From an uncultured Limosilactobacillus sp. (GTDB taxonomy: Bacteria > Bacillota > Bacilli > Lactobacillales > Lactobacillaceae): a stretch of 55,437 nucleotides of DNA. A model generated the notes under the pieces. It did not search any database, was not told the origin of the DNA, and saw only the letters and a list, made by a program, of their open reading frames with translations. This document shows, piece after piece, positions 1-7,320 of this stretch; positions within the stretch are counted from its first letter, which is position 1; every line of letters begins with the position of its first letter. The position numbers were made by a program, and so were the translations under genes. Where the stretch lies: positions 1 through 55,437 of the forward strand of contig CALVGV010000015.1 in assembly GCA_944327195.1 (NCBI GenBank), read 5' to 3'.

Positions 1-39
1 AAAAAGCTAGCCCAAGCAGCCAAGCCGCTTGAACTAGCT
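1..39 (-). terminator. Possible minus-strand terminator at window edge
   Basis: Arms 5-10 (AGCTAG) and 34-39 (CTAGCT) pair, with an inner CAAGC/GCTTG stem at 13-17/27-31. Read on the minus strand the hairpin is followed by a run of T at 5-1. It would end leftward transcription coming from the tRNA side. It is at the window edge, so its context is unknown. Confidence 0.35.
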
Positions 40-74
40 AAAATGATCTATCAGTACCGATTGACAAAGAGCCG

Positions 75-108
75 AAAAAGAGCCGGGCAAGGCACCCGGC
101 TCTTTTTT
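75..108. terminator. Bidirectional rho-independent terminator
   Basis: A 13-bp stem (75-87 with 95-107, GC-rich core GAGCCGGG/CCCGGCTC) encloses a 7-base loop. A T run follows on the plus strand, and the A run before the stem gives a T run on the minus strand. It can end the minus-strand tRNA-Arg transcript and any plus-strand transcript entering from the left. Confidence 0.85.
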
Positions 109-117
109 CGATATAAA

Positions 118-146
118 TGGAATTTATTAAAATATTATGATATAAT
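118..146 (+). promoter_or_regulatory. Putative plus-strand promoter before the TetR gene
   Basis: A perfect TATAAT at 141-146 is preceded by TGA, an extended -10. A weak -35 (TGGAAT, 118-123) lies 17 bases upstream. It is the best promoter I see for the TetR-type gene starting at 355. A transcript from here would cross the tRNA-Arg gene antisense. Confidence 0.45.
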
Positions 147-154
147 CAAAGTGA

Positions 155-170
155 ATGTAAGCGCTTTTGA
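155..170 (+). promoter_or_regulatory. cre-like site (possible CcpA operator)
   Basis: ATGTAAGCGCTTTTGA keeps the TGTAANCGNT core of the Gram-positive catabolite responsive element but fails at the terminal CA. It starts 9 bases after the -10 element at 141-146, where a bound CcpA would block transcription. The imperfect match makes this tentative. Confidence 0.3.
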
Positions 171-202
171 ATTCTGCAAATTCCGGTCGGTGGTAATTCA
201 AA

Positions 203-276
203 TGAGACGAGTGGGAATCGAACCCACAACCTTTGGTTTAGAAGACCAATGCTCTATCCGGTTGAGCTATCGTCCC
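203..276 (-). tRNA. tRNA-Arg (anticodon TCT)
   Basis: Read on the minus strand the 74-base sequence folds as a cloverleaf. The acceptor arm GGGACGA pairs with TCGTCTC with one G-T pair. The D-arm contains AGCTCAACCGG, the anticodon loop CTTCTAA sits between TTGGT and ACCAA, and the T-arm has GTGGG-TTCGATT-CCCAC. Anticodon TCT reads AGA/AGG codons. The discriminator base is A and CCA is not encoded. It has its own promoter at 289-317 and terminates at 75-108. No integrase or attachment repeat is visible nearby. Confidence 0.95.
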
Positions 277-288
277 AAAACTTATTTC

Positions 289-317
289 AGTATATTTGTG
301 ATACCGGCGGTTGTCAA
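289..317 (-). promoter_or_regulatory. tRNA-Arg promoter
   Basis: On the minus strand a perfect TTGACA (317-312) is followed after exactly 17 bases by TATACT (294-289). Initiation is expected near 282, about six bases before the mature tRNA 5' end at 276. This is close to the sigma-70/SigA consensus, as expected for a stable RNA gene. Confidence 0.85.
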
Positions 318-354
318 ATCAAAAAGTTTATTTTGGGAACGGAGGGTGATCAGC

Positions 355-981
355 TTGACAGGAAAGAGGATCGATCCCCGGGTGGTCAAGACCCGGGCCA
401 ATCTCCGGCGGGCGCTCGTGGGCCTGATGCAGCACGAATCGCTGGATACGATCAGTGTGCAAAAGATTACCACGGCCGCCCACATTACCCGGGGAACTTT
501 TTATCTCCATTACAAGGACAAGCAGGATTTTATTCAGGCCGCCCTGAGCGACTTCGTGGACGACTTCTTTGCCAACGTGATCGTCAAGAATCCGGAAACG
601 GCCACGCGGGAGTGCTCGCTTTCCCGCCTCTTTTCCTATGTGGAGCGGAACGTGGACACCTACGCCGTTTTGTTCGGGCCCGCCCTGGACGCGCGCTACC
701 TCGAACTGCTCTTTTCCCGCCTCCGGGCCGAACTGATTGAGTACGGGGAGCTGGTGGCCGCCCCGGCCGATACCTTGCCGGTTGACCTCCAGGCCGACTT
801 CGTTGCCTCGGCCCTGATCGGGGTCCTGGACCGCTGGTTGGCCGCCGGGATGCCCTATTCCCCGCGGGCGATGGCGCGGAGCGTTTCCCAGATGCTGACC
901 GGCGACACGCCGGCCGACTTGCCGGTGGCCACCTTCTTTGCCAGCCCCCAGCCGAGCGAGCCGCCACTCCTGGCCCGCTAA
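355..981 (+). CDS. TetR/AcrR-family transcriptional regulator
   Basis: A 208-residue protein. The start is TTG at 355, nine bases after GGAGG (341-345); a GTG at 346 abuts the Shine-Dalgarno and is less likely. The N-terminus has the TetR DNA-binding fold: helix 1 at about 13-28, then the helix-turn-helix at about 33-53 with the family signature TRGTFYLHYKDK. The ligand and dimerisation half (60-208) has no feature that names an inducer. TetR regulators often control an adjacent gene, but its neighbours are a tRNA and ribosomal genes, so it looks like an orphan. The reading frame stays open leftward through the tRNA, but that extension is not coding. Family assignment is firm; the target is unknown. 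Confidence 0.85.
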   Translation: MTGKRIDPRVVKTRANLRRALVGLMQHESLDTISVQKITTAAHITRGTFYLHYKDKQDFIQAALSDFVDDFFANVIVKNPETATRECSLSRLFSYVERNVDTYAVLFGPALDARYLELLFSRLRAELIEYGELVAAPADTLPVDLQADFVASALIGVLDRWLAAGMPYSPRAMARSVSQMLTGDTPADLPVATFFASPQPSEPPLLAR

Positions 982-995
982 AAGAAGAAAAAATT

Positions 996-1030
996 CAACC
1001 CGCCCCTTGACGAGGGGCGGGTTGCTTGGT
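996..1030 (+). terminator. Terminator of the TetR gene
   Basis: A perfect 12-bp stem (996-1007 with 1013-1024, CAACCCGCCCCT/AGGGGCGGGTTG) with a 5-base loop starts 14 bases after the TetR stop. The tract after it is only weakly T-rich. The loop and 3' arm overlap the -35 and spacer of the rplU promoter. Confidence 0.7.
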
Positions 1031-1035
1031 ATTAT
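1007..1035 (+). promoter_or_regulatory. rplU operon promoter
   Basis: TTGACG (1007-1012) and TATTAT (1030-1035) are separated by 17 bases, giving initiation near 1042. The -35 is formed by the loop region of the preceding terminator, so the two elements are physically interlocked. Confidence 0.65.
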
Positions 1036-1041
1036 TTGCAT

Positions 1042-1125
1042 GTTGTATTTGTGAACCAGACAACTACAACCGCACGGCGGTAAGTGAAAAGCACACGCTA
1101 CTTGCCCCGGCGAGTCTAAGAATTG
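1042..1125 (+). ncRNA. L21 ribosomal-protein leader
   Basis: The untranslated region before rplU has the layout of the Firmicutes L21 leader. An outer pairing joins AGAC (1058-1061) to GTCT (1114-1117). A central hairpin joins GGTAAGT (1079-1085) to ACTTGCC (1100-1106). The conserved-looking segment CGGCGAGTCTAAG precedes the Shine-Dalgarno. In this family the leader is thought to bind its ribosomal protein for autogenous control. A covariance search would settle the family. Confidence 0.6.
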
Positions 1126-1139
1126 AGGAGGTGCACAAT

Positions 1140-1448
1140 ATGTACGCAATTATTGTTACTGGTGGCAAGCAATACAAGGTAGAAGCTGGTCAAGCAATCT
1201 ACGTTGAAAAGCTGGCCGCAGCAGCCGGTGAAAAGGTTTCCTTTGACAAGGTAATCATGGTCGGCGGCGACGACGTTAAGATCGGGAAGCCATTCGTTGA
1301 TGGCGCCACGGTCGACGGCACGGTTGAAAAGCAAGGCAAGGAAAAGAAGGTTGTTACCTTCAAGTACAAGCCGAAGAAGCACACCCACACGAAGAAGGGT
1401 CACCGTCAACCATACACCAAGGTGATGATTGACGCGATCAACGCCTAA
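1140..1448 (+). CDS. rplU: Large-subunit ribosomal protein bL21
   Basis: A 102-residue protein of normal bL21 length. It starts [18 protein letters not shown], the family N-terminus, at an ATG seven bases after GAGGAGGT. The C-terminal half carries the basic, 23S rRNA-binding stretch [19 protein letters not shown]. The protein binds domain VI of 23S rRNA in the large subunit. It is first in the classic rplU-prp-rpmA cluster and is preceded by an L21-type leader, which suggests feedback by L21 on the whole unit. An upstream in-frame extension through the leader is not coding. Confidence 0.97.
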   Translation: MYAIIVTGGKQYKVEAGQAIYVEKLAAAAGEKVSFDKVIMVGGDDVKIGKPFVDGATVDGTVEKQGKEKKVVTFKYKPKKHTHTKKGHRQPYTKVMIDAINA

Positions 1449-1462
1449 GTGGGGCGCGCTAA

Positions 1463-1789
1463 ATGATTAAGGCGAATTTTTACCAGGACCAAGCTGGGAA
1501 AATCGTTCGCTTTAAGCTGACCGGCCACGCGGATTATTCCGTGGCGGGAGCCGACATCGTGTGTGCGGGGGTCTCCGCGTTGACCTTTAGCACCTTTAAC
1601 AACTTGGGACGGCTCCTGAACCAACATCCGCAGCTGAAACAGGACCAGGAAAATGGCGGCTACTTCGAAGTCAGCGGCCTGGCGGGCGATCACGATTGCC
1701 AGCTCTTGCTCCTGGCCTTTCAAAACGGCTTGCTGGATATCATGAATGGTTACCGGCAGTACCTAGAAGTAAAAATATTCGCGGCATAA
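1463..1789 (+). CDS. prp: Ribosomal-processing cysteine protease Prp
   Basis: A 108-residue protein (YsxB family). The catalytic pair is in place: His22 in GHADY and Cys34 in DIVCAGVSAL. In Firmicutes Prp removes the N-terminal extension of bL27, which would otherwise obstruct the peptidyl-transferase centre. It sits directly between rplU and rpmA, and the L27 encoded next does carry the extension, so enzyme and substrate match. The Shine-Dalgarno is weak (GTGGGG region). It follows rplU by 14 bases and probably depends on the rplU promoter. Confidence 0.93.
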   Translation: MIKANFYQDQAGKIVRFKLTGHADYSVAGADIVCAGVSALTFSTFNNLGRLLNQHPQLKQDQENGGYFEVSGLAGDHDCQLLLLAFQNGLLDIMNGYRQYLEVKIFAA

Positions 1790-1811
1790 TTGATTGCTGG
1801 AGGTGACAGTG

Positions 1812-2099
1812 ATGCTTTTGGAAATGGATCTGCAATTCTTCTCCCACCACAAGGGGGGCGGTTCGACTGCTAACGGCCGGAACTCGGCTGGGCGGCGGCT
1901 CGGTACCAAGGCGGCTGATGGCTCCGTAGTTACTGCGGGCTCGATCATCTACCGTCAACGGGGGACCCACATCAACCCGGGCGAAAACGTTGGCCGGGGT
2001 GGGGACGACACCTTGTTTGCAAAGGTTGACGGCGTTGTTAAGTTCGAACGCTGGGGCCGGAACAAGCGGAAGGTATCGGTATACCCGGTAGCTGAATAA
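1812..2099 (+). CDS. rpmA: Large-subunit ribosomal protein bL27, with Prp-cleaved extension
   Basis: A 95-residue protein. The start is ATG 1812, eight bases after GGAGG (1799-1803); an ATG at 1824 would remove half of the extension. Residues 1-10 ([10 protein letters not shown]) are the Firmicutes-type extension ending in the Prp motif LQFF, with cleavage expected before Ser11. The mature part begins [15 protein letters not shown], where GGGST.NGR is the bL27 tail that reaches the peptidyl-transferase centre. It is last in the unit and followed by a terminator. Confidence 0.96.
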   Translation: MLLEMDLQFFSHHKGGGSTANGRNSAGRRLGTKAADGSVVTAGSIIYRQRGTHINPGENVGRGGDDTLFAKVDGVVKFERWGRNKRKVSVYPVAE

Positions 2100-2105
2100 G
2101 AATGA

Positions 2106-2142
2106 GAAACGGTGACTGCCTTGGTGGTCACCGTTTCTTTGT
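2106..2142 (+). terminator. Terminator of rplU-prp-rpmA
   Basis: An 11-bp stem (2106-2116 with 2127-2137, GAAACGGTGAC/GTCACCGTTTC) with a 10-base loop is followed by TTTGTT. It starts seven bases after the rpmA stop. Confidence 0.8.
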
Positions 2143-2169
2143 TACATAGCACCCGCGCTCGCGCCATTC

Positions 2170-2198
2170 TTGTCTTTAACTAGGGATGATGGTATAAT
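2170..2198 (+). promoter_or_regulatory. rimP-nusA-infB operon promoter
   Basis: TTGTCT (2170-2175), a 17-base spacer and a perfect TATAAT (2193-2198) preceded by TGG (extended -10). Initiation is expected near 2205, leaving a leader of about 75 bases before rimP. Confidence 0.8.
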
Positions 2199-2223
2199 CA
2201 CTAATGGTTAATACTTCGGAAAG

Positions 2224-2250
2224 GAGTGAGCAGGGATGCTCGCTCTTTTT
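2224..2250 (+). terminator. Leader hairpin with T run before rimP (possible attenuator)
   Basis: GAGTGAGCA (2224-2232) pairs with TGCTCGCTC (2237-2245), nine pairs including one G-T, around a GGGA loop, followed by TTTTT (2246-2250). It lies between the operon promoter and the first gene, so it would act as a leader terminator rather than an end-of-gene one. The hairpin contains the Shine-Dalgarno and start codon of the leader ORF at 2236-2277, so translation and termination could be mutually exclusive. Confidence 0.6.
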
Positions 2251-2277
2251 ATTGCCATTAAACCGGAGGTGAAATGA
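2236..2277 (+). CDS. Putative 13-codon leader peptide upstream of rimP
   Basis: ATG at 2236 follows AAGGAG (2221-2226) by nine bases and encodes [13 protein letters not shown], ending in TGA at 2275-2277. The rimP TTG starts two bases later. The rimP Shine-Dalgarno GGAGGTGA (2265-2272) lies inside the last codons, so a ribosome finishing the leader would be delivered to rimP. The peptide has no known homologue I can name. It may simply be a chance frame, but its signals and its position over the leader hairpin are suggestive. Confidence 0.35.
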   Translation: MLALFIAIKPEVK

Positions 2278-2278
2278 T

Positions 2279-2752
2279 TTGAGTGCGGTAATTGACACGG
2301 TAACCGAATTGGTGACGCCAATCCTGGCCGACCACCAGTTTGAACTGTACGACGTTGAATTCGTGAAGGAGGGCGCCAGTTGGTACCTCCGGGTTTACAT
2401 CGATAAGGAGGGCGGCATCACCCTTGAGGACTGCGCCACGGTCAGCGACCAGTTGAGTGCGGCTCTCGACGAATGCGATCCCGACCCGATCCCCCAGGCC
2501 TACTTCCTGGAGGTTTCGTCACCGGGGGCGGAACGGCCCCTGCGCAACGAACGAGACTACCAGCGGGCCCTTAACGACTACATCCACGTCTCCCTCTACC
2601 AGGCGATTGACGGCAAGAAGGTGTACGAGGGCACCCTGGTGGACCTGACGGCCGACCAATTGACCCTCGACTACCTGGATAAGACCCGTCACAAGACGGT
2701 GGTCATTCCCCGGGAGAAAATTGCCAAGGCCAGGCTGGCGATTAAGTTTTAA
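2279..2752 (+). CDS. rimP: Ribosome maturation factor RimP
   Basis: A 157-residue protein of normal RimP length. The start is TTG 2279, nine bases after GGAGG; an ATG at 2274 runs into a stop at once. The N-terminal alpha/beta domain (about 1-85) contains the family stretch [29 protein letters not shown] and the ending [11 protein letters not shown]. The C-terminal Sm-like barrel covers about 90-157. RimP assists late 30S assembly. It heads the conserved rimP-nusA-rnpM-ylxQ-infB-rbfA operon, and nusA follows after 18 bases. Confidence 0.96.
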   Translation: MSAVIDTVTELVTPILADHQFELYDVEFVKEGASWYLRVYIDKEGGITLEDCATVSDQLSAALDECDPDPIPQAYFLEVSSPGAERPLRNERDYQRALNDYIHVSLYQAIDGKKVYEGTLVDLTADQLTLDYLDKTRHKTVVIPREKIAKARLAIKF

Positions 2753-2770
2753 CGAGTAAAGGAGGATAAC

Positions 2771-3937
2771 ATGGCAGCCAAACGAAAGAACAGCAGCGCC
2801 CAAGAACTCTTGGCCGCAATGGACGTGTTGGAACGGGAAAAGGGAATCAAGAAGGAAGTCATCATCGACGCCCTGACCGATGCCCTGGCCAACGCCTACA
2901 AGAAGAACTACGACGACAACAACGCCCGCGTTGAGGTCACGATCGACGACCACAGCGGCGCCTTCAAGGTGTACGTCTACAAGAAGGTGGTGGAAGAGGT
3001 CCTCAACCCGGTTGAGGAAATCAGCCTCCGCGACGCCCTGGAAATCAGCCACGGCTACGAGCTCGGCGATGACCTTCGCCAGGAAGTAACCCCGGCCAAC
3101 TTTGGCCGGATCGCGGCCCAAACCGCCAAGAACGTCGTCTTGCAAAAGCTCCGCGAAGAGGAGCGGCGGATCGTCTACGAGAAGTACAAGCGGCTCCAAG
3201 ACGACCTGGTGGACGGCGAAATCGCCCGTGAAGACCGGCGCTACATCTACATCGACCTTGGTGGTGGCGTTGAAGCGGCAATGAACAAGCACGACCAGAT
3301 GCCAAACGAACACTACCGGGTTCACGACCGGGTGCAGGTCTACGTCACCCGGGTGCTGGAAGAGACCAAGGGCCCGCAAGTCTTCGTTAGCCGGACCGCC
3401 CCGGACCTTCTGAAGCGGCTCTTCGAAAAGGAAGTGCCGGAAATCAGCCAGGGGATCGTCGAGATCAAGAACATCGTCCGCGAGGCCGGTGACCGCGCCA
3501 AGGTTGCCGTCTTCTCGCGCGACACCAACGTCGACCCGGTTGGGACCTGCGTTGGCCCCCGCGGGAGTCGGGTGCAAGCCATCGTCAACCAACTGGGCGG
3601 CGAAAACATCGACATCGTCAAGTTTGAGGAAGAACCGGAAGAGTTCATCCGCAACGCCCTTAACCCGGCCGAGGTCAAGGGGGTATTATTTGACGAAAAC
3701 AACGGTGAAGTGGAAGAATTAGAACAAGTAGGCGAAGACGGTGAAGCCCGCCAACGGATCCACCACGGCTGCACCGTGATCGTGCCGGACAACCAATTAT
3801 CGCTGGCAATCGGTAAGCGCGGGCAAAACGTCCGCCTGGCCGCCCAACTGACCGGCTACAAGATCGACATCAAGCCGCTCTCCGAGGTTGACGACCAACC
3901 AGAAGACGAGCCGGCTGAGGACATTACCGAAGAATAG
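2771..3937 (+). CDS. nusA: Transcription termination/antitermination factor NusA
   Basis: A 388-residue protein. Order of parts: RNA-polymerase-binding N-terminal domain (1-125), S1 domain (about 135-200), KH1 (about 230-300, with DPVGTCVGPRGSRVQ) and KH2 (about 333-388, with DNQLSLAIGKRGQNVRLAA). NusA binds RNA polymerase and nascent RNA and modulates pausing, termination and antitermination. Compared with the roughly 370-residue Bacillus form it carries an extra acidic, Glu-rich segment at about 310-332 between the KH domains, encoded with noticeably lower GC than its surroundings. It starts at ATG after an AGGAGG-type site and is followed by rnpM. Confidence 0.96.
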   Translation: MAAKRKNSSAQELLAAMDVLEREKGIKKEVIIDALTDALANAYKKNYDDNNARVEVTIDDHSGAFKVYVYKKVVEEVLNPVEEISLRDALEISHGYELGDDLRQEVTPANFGRIAAQTAKNVVLQKLREEERRIVYEKYKRLQDDLVDGEIAREDRRYIYIDLGGGVEAAMNKHDQMPNEHYRVHDRVQVYVTRVLEETKGPQVFVSRTAPDLLKRLFEKEVPEISQGIVEIKNIVREAGDRAKVAVFSRDTNVDPVGTCVGPRGSRVQAIVNQLGGENIDIVKFEEEPEEFIRNALNPAEVKGVLFDENNGEVEELEQVGEDGEARQRIHHGCTVIVPDNQLSLAIGKRGQNVRLAAQLTGYKIDIKPLSEVDDQPEDEPAEDITEE

Positions 3938-3966
3938 TCGCCAGAAAAAGCAGCGGGGTGAAAATA

Positions 3967-4263
3967 ATGAAAAAGAAAAAAATACCGATGCGCAAAGACA
4001 TTGTAACTGGTGAAATGATGCCCAAGCGGCAACTGATTCGCGTGGTCAAGAATAAGGAAGGCGAAGTGTCGCTCGACCCGACCGGAAAGAAGCCGGGCCG
4101 TGGGGCCTACGTTGCCATTGACGTGGCGATTGCCGAACGGGCCAAGAAGGAAAAGACCTTCGACAAGGCCTTTGGGGTCACCTTAACCCCTGACTTTTAT
4201 GATGAATTGATTAAGTACGCGGACCACCAAGCGGCGCGGCAAAAGCTGTTTGGCAATGGATAA
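3967..4263 (+). CDS. rnpM: RNase P modulator RnpM (YlxR)
   Basis: A 98-residue basic protein of the YlxR/DUF448 family. It has the family pattern PMRKDIVTGEMMPKRQLIRVV near the N-terminus and the GRGAYVA motif at the centre. I chose ATG 3967 after GGGGTGA; a GTG at 3958 is also in frame but overlaps the Shine-Dalgarno. YlxR proteins bind RNA, and in Bacillus the homologue was reported to bind and modulate RNase P. It overlaps ylxQ by eight bases, so the two are probably translationally coupled. Confidence 0.9.
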   Translation: MKKKKIPMRKDIVTGEMMPKRQLIRVVKNKEGEVSLDPTGKKPGRGAYVAIDVAIAERAKKEKTFDKAFGVTLTPDFYDELIKYADHQAARQKLFGNG

Positions 4264-4576
4264 GCACGAACGAATCCTCAACCTCTTGGGGCTTGCCCGC
4301 CGGGCCGGCCAGGTGGTAACCGGGGAGGGGGCCGTCATCAAGGGCCTCCGCGCCGGCCAGGTCCACCTGGTTTTTCTGGCCGCCGATGCCGGGGCCGCCA
4401 CCGCCAAGAAGGTCGGCGACAAGGCTGCCACCTTCAAGGCGCCGGTCTGCCGACAATACTCGCGGGCAACCCTTAGTCAGGCGATCGGCCAGTCCCGGTC
4501 GGTGATCGGGATCAAGCAGGTTGGGTTCGCAAACCAGTTTCAAAAACTATTAACCACCATCAGTGAGGGAGAGTGA
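4256..4576 (+). CDS. ylxQ: YlxQ-type L7Ae-family RNA-binding protein
   Basis: A 106-residue protein of the L7Ae/L30e/S12e fold. It opens with a lactobacillary YlxQ-like segment ([21 protein letters not shown]) and continues with the core [18 protein letters not shown]. Family members recognise kink-turn RNA. It is encoded between rnpM (overlap) and infB (4-base gap) in the usual nusA-infB operon order. The start is ATG 4256; TTG 4250 is in frame but has no better Shine-Dalgarno. Its precise role in the cell is not settled. Confidence 0.9.
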   Translation: MDKHERILNLLGLARRAGQVVTGEGAVIKGLRAGQVHLVFLAADAGAATAKKVGDKAATFKAPVCRQYSRATLSQAIGQSRSVIGIKQVGFANQFQKLLTTISEGE

Positions 4577-4580
4577 ACCA

Positions 4581-6845
4581 ATGGCTAAGGAACGAATTTA
4601 TGAATTGGCAAAGGAACTGAAGATGCCAAGCAAGAACCTGGTCAAGCTGGCCAACGACCACGGGATGACGGTCAAGAGCCACATGTCCTCGGTCACCCCG
4701 GACCAGGCAAGCAAGCTGCGCCAGCTGGCCAAGCCGGCCGCCACGAAGCCGGCGCCAAAGAAGGCCCAACCGGCCCCGGCCAAGCACGACCACAAGCAAA
4801 AGCCCGCCGAAAAGCCGGCGGCCAAGAAGCAGGCCCAGCCAAAGCACCAGGAAAAGAAGACGGTTGCCGAAAAGCCAGCTCACCAGTCCAACAACCAGGG
4901 CAACAATGGTAATAACAACGGCAACAAGAAGAAGGCTGCCAAGGGCCAAGGGGTCCACTGGTTTGGCAGCAAGAACGACAAGAAGAAGGGCAAGAAGAAC
5001 CGGCGCAACAAGAAGAACCGCCAGAACCAACGCCTCCGCAACACCGGCGCCAAGCAGCCAACCCAACGCAAGGACAAGCCGTTACCGGACGTCTTGGAAT
5101 ACACTGACGGCATGAACGCCCAGGACCTGGCCAAGGTACTGCACCGGCCGGCCGCCGAAATCGTCAAGAAGCTCTTCATGCTTGGCGTGATGGTCAACCA
5201 GAACCAGTCGCTGGAAGCCGACACGATTGAAATCCTGGCCGCCGACTATGGGATCGAGGCCAAGGAAAAGGTCCAAGAAGACATCGCCGACCTCGACCGC
5301 TTCTTCGAGGACGCCGAGCAGGTCGACGAAGACAAGCTGGTTTCGCGGCCACCGGTTGTGACCGTCATGGGGCACGTTGACCACGGGAAGACGACCCTGC
5401 TCGACAACATTCGCCACTCCCACGTTACCGCCCACGAAGCCGGCGGGATCACCCAGGCAATCGGGGCCTACCAGGTTAACTACAACGACCACCTGATTAC
5501 CTTCCTCGACACCCCGGGCCACGCCGCCTTCTCCGAAATGCGGGCCCGCGGGGCCAACATCACCGACATCACCGTCCTGGTGGTGGCGGCCGACGACGGG
5601 GTAATGCCGCAAACGATCGAGGCGATCAACCACGCCAAGGCGGCCAAGACGCCGATCATCGTTGCCGTCAACAAGGTCGACAAGCCGGGCGCCAACCCGG
5701 ACCACGTGACCGAGCAACTGACCGAGTACGGCCTGATCCCGGAAGACTGGGGGGGCGACACGATCTTCGTTAAGATCTCGGCCAAGTTCGGTAAGAACAT
5801 CGACGAACTGCTCGACATGATCCTCCTCCAGGCCGAAATGATGGAACTGAAGGCCAACCCGGACCAACGGGCGGTTGGGTCGGTCGTTGAAGCCCAACTC
5901 GACCAGGGTCGGGGCCCAGTGGCCACCCTCCTGGTTCAACAGGGGACCCTGCACGTCGGGGACCCGATCGTGGTCGGCAACACCTTCGGCCGCGTGCGGA
6001 CGATGACCAACGAAAACGGCCGGCGGATCAAGGAAGCCACCCCGTCGACGCCAGTTGAAATCACCGGGCTCAACGCCGTGCCGGAAGCCGGGGACCGCTT
6101 CGTGGTCTTCGAAGACGAAAAGACGGCCCGGGCCGCCGGGGAAGAACGGGCAAAGCGGGCCCAGGACGAAGAACGGGCCCGGACCAGCCACGTGACCCTC
6201 GACAACCTCTTTGCCACGATGAAGAAGGGGCAAATGAAGTCGCTGCCGGTGATCATCAAGGCCGACGTTCAGGGGTCGGTTGAGGCCCTTGCCCAGAGTC
6301 TGCAAAAGATCAAGGTGGACGGCGTCCGGGTGGACATCATCCACAAGGCGGTTGGGGCGATCAACGAATCCGACGTCACCCTGGCCGAAGCCTCCAACGC
6401 CGTCATCATCGGCTTCAACGTGCGGCCGACGCCAAACGCCAAGAACGAGGCCGAAACCAACAAGATCGACATCCGCCTCCACCGGGTGATCTACAAGGCG
6501 ATCGAGGAAATCGAGGATGCCATGAAGGGGATGCTCGAACCGGTCTACGAAGAAGAAACGATCGGCCAAGTCGAAGTGCGCCAGATTTACAAGGCCTCCA
6601 AGATCGGCACGATTGCCGGGGGAATGGTTACCAGCGGCAAGATCACCCGCGATTCCAAGGTCCGCCTGGTTCGCGATGGCGTGGTCATCTACGACGGCGA
6701 ACTGGGGAGCCTCAAGCGCTTCAAGGACGACGTCAAGGAAGTCAAGCAGGGTTACGAATGTGGGCTGACGATCCAAAACTACAACGACATCAAGGAAATG
6801 GACGTCATCGAAGCCTACCACATGAAGGAAGTGCCGGTCGAATAA
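4581..6845 (+). CDS. infB: Translation initiation factor IF-2
   Basis: A 754-residue protein. Residues 1-50 form the IF-2 N-terminal helix domain ([20 protein letters not shown]). About 50-165 is a Lys/Ala/Pro/Asn/Gln-rich linker, poorly conserved and rich in basic stretches. A second IF2-N module covers about 170-245. The GTPase domain starts with GHVDHGKT at about 264 and continues with DTPGHAAF and NKVD. Domains II-IV follow to the C-terminus. IF-2 places fMet-tRNA on the 30S subunit and drives subunit joining. It is the longest gene of the operon, and rbfA follows after 19 bases. Confidence 0.98.
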   Translation: MAKERIYELAKELKMPSKNLVKLANDHGMTVKSHMSSVTPDQASKLRQLAKPAATKPAPKKAQPAPAKHDHKQKPAEKPAAKKQAQPKHQEKKTVAEKPAHQSNNQGNNGNNNGNKKKAAKGQGVHWFGSKNDKKKGKKNRRNKKNRQNQRLRNTGAKQPTQRKDKPLPDVLEYTDGMNAQDLAKVLHRPAAEIVKKLFMLGVMVNQNQSLEADTIEILAADYGIEAKEKVQEDIADLDRFFEDAEQVDEDKLVSRPPVVTVMGHVDHGKTTLLDNIRHSHVTAHEAGGITQAIGAYQVNYNDHLITFLDTPGHAAFSEMRARGANITDITVLVVAADDGVMPQTIEAINHAKAAKTPIIVAVNKVDKPGANPDHVTEQLTEYGLIPEDWGGDTIFVKISAKFGKNIDELLDMILLQAEMMELKANPDQRAVGSVVEAQLDQGRGPVATLLVQQGTLHVGDPIVVGNTFGRVRTMTNENGRRIKEATPSTPVEITGLNAVPEAGDRFVVFEDEKTARAAGEERAKRAQDEERARTSHVTLDNLFATMKKGQMKSLPVIIKADVQGSVEALAQSLQKIKVDGVRVDIIHKAVGAINESDVTLAEASNAVIIGFNVRPTPNAKNEAETNKIDIRLHRVIYKAIEEIEDAMKGMLEPVYEEETIGQVEVRQIYKASKIGTIAGGMVTSGKITRDSKVRLVRDGVVIYDGELGSLKRFKDDVKEVKQGYECGLTIQNYNDIKEMDVIEAYHMKEVPVE

Positions 6846-6864
6846 GCCGGCAAAGGAGGAGCGC

Positions 6865-7227
6865 ATGCCAAATAAACGTTACCGGGCAGAACGGCTCGCC
6901 CAACTAATTCAGCGGGAGGTTGACGACATCTTGCTCAAGCGGGTCCGCGACCCGCGGGTCAAGGACGTGACCATCACCGGGGTGGACGTCACCGGCGACC
7001 TCCAGCAGGCAACCATTTACTACAGCCTCTTGTCCGACAAGGCGTCGGACAACCAGAAGGCCCAGGCCGGCCTCGACAAGGCGACCGGGCTGGTACGCAG
7101 TGAATTGGGGCCGCGGCTGAACATCTTCAAGGTGCCGCAACTGCGCTTTGAAAAGGATGCCTCGGTTGCTTACGGGAACCGGATCGACGAGCTCCTGCGG
7201 CAACTGCACCAAAAAAACGAACTGTAA
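6865..7227 (+). CDS. rbfA: Ribosome-binding factor A
   Basis: A 120-residue protein with the single KH-like fold of RbfA. The signature starts [26 protein letters not shown] and ends with the typical [21 protein letters not shown]. RbfA binds immature 30S subunits and supports 16S 5'-end maturation, complementing RimP at the head of the same operon. The start follows a clear AAAGGAGG site. A GC-rich 93-base spacer with possible hairpins separates it from truB. Confidence 0.96.
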   Translation: MPNKRYRAERLAQLIQREVDDILLKRVRDPRVKDVTITGVDVTGDLQQATIYYSLLSDKASDNQKAQAGLDKATGLVRSELGPRLNIFKVPQLRFEKDASVAYGNRIDELLRQLHQKNEL

Positions 7228-7320
7228 CCATAAGCGGATCGGCCGGTGCTGACTGGGGCGGGGGCTTCCCCGGCTTGGTTGGCCCGGCCCTTTTGCTTGG
7301 GGCAGGAAAGGACGAAGGAA

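Noticed and set aside
203..276. tRNA-Arg as a phage or island attachment site
   Set aside because: No integrase gene, no repeated copy of the tRNA 3' end and no foreign cargo are visible in the window.
43..354. Open frame running from the window start into the TetR gene
   Set aside because: It crosses a terminator hairpin and a tRNA gene, has no ribosome site, and the TetR fold begins only after the TTG at 355.
5082..6866. Long antisense open frame opposite infB, with similar ones opposite coaBC, priA, recG, lepA and ffh
   Set aside because: They are by-products of high GC at third codon positions; the sense strand carries complete conserved proteins and the antisense products have no family pattern.
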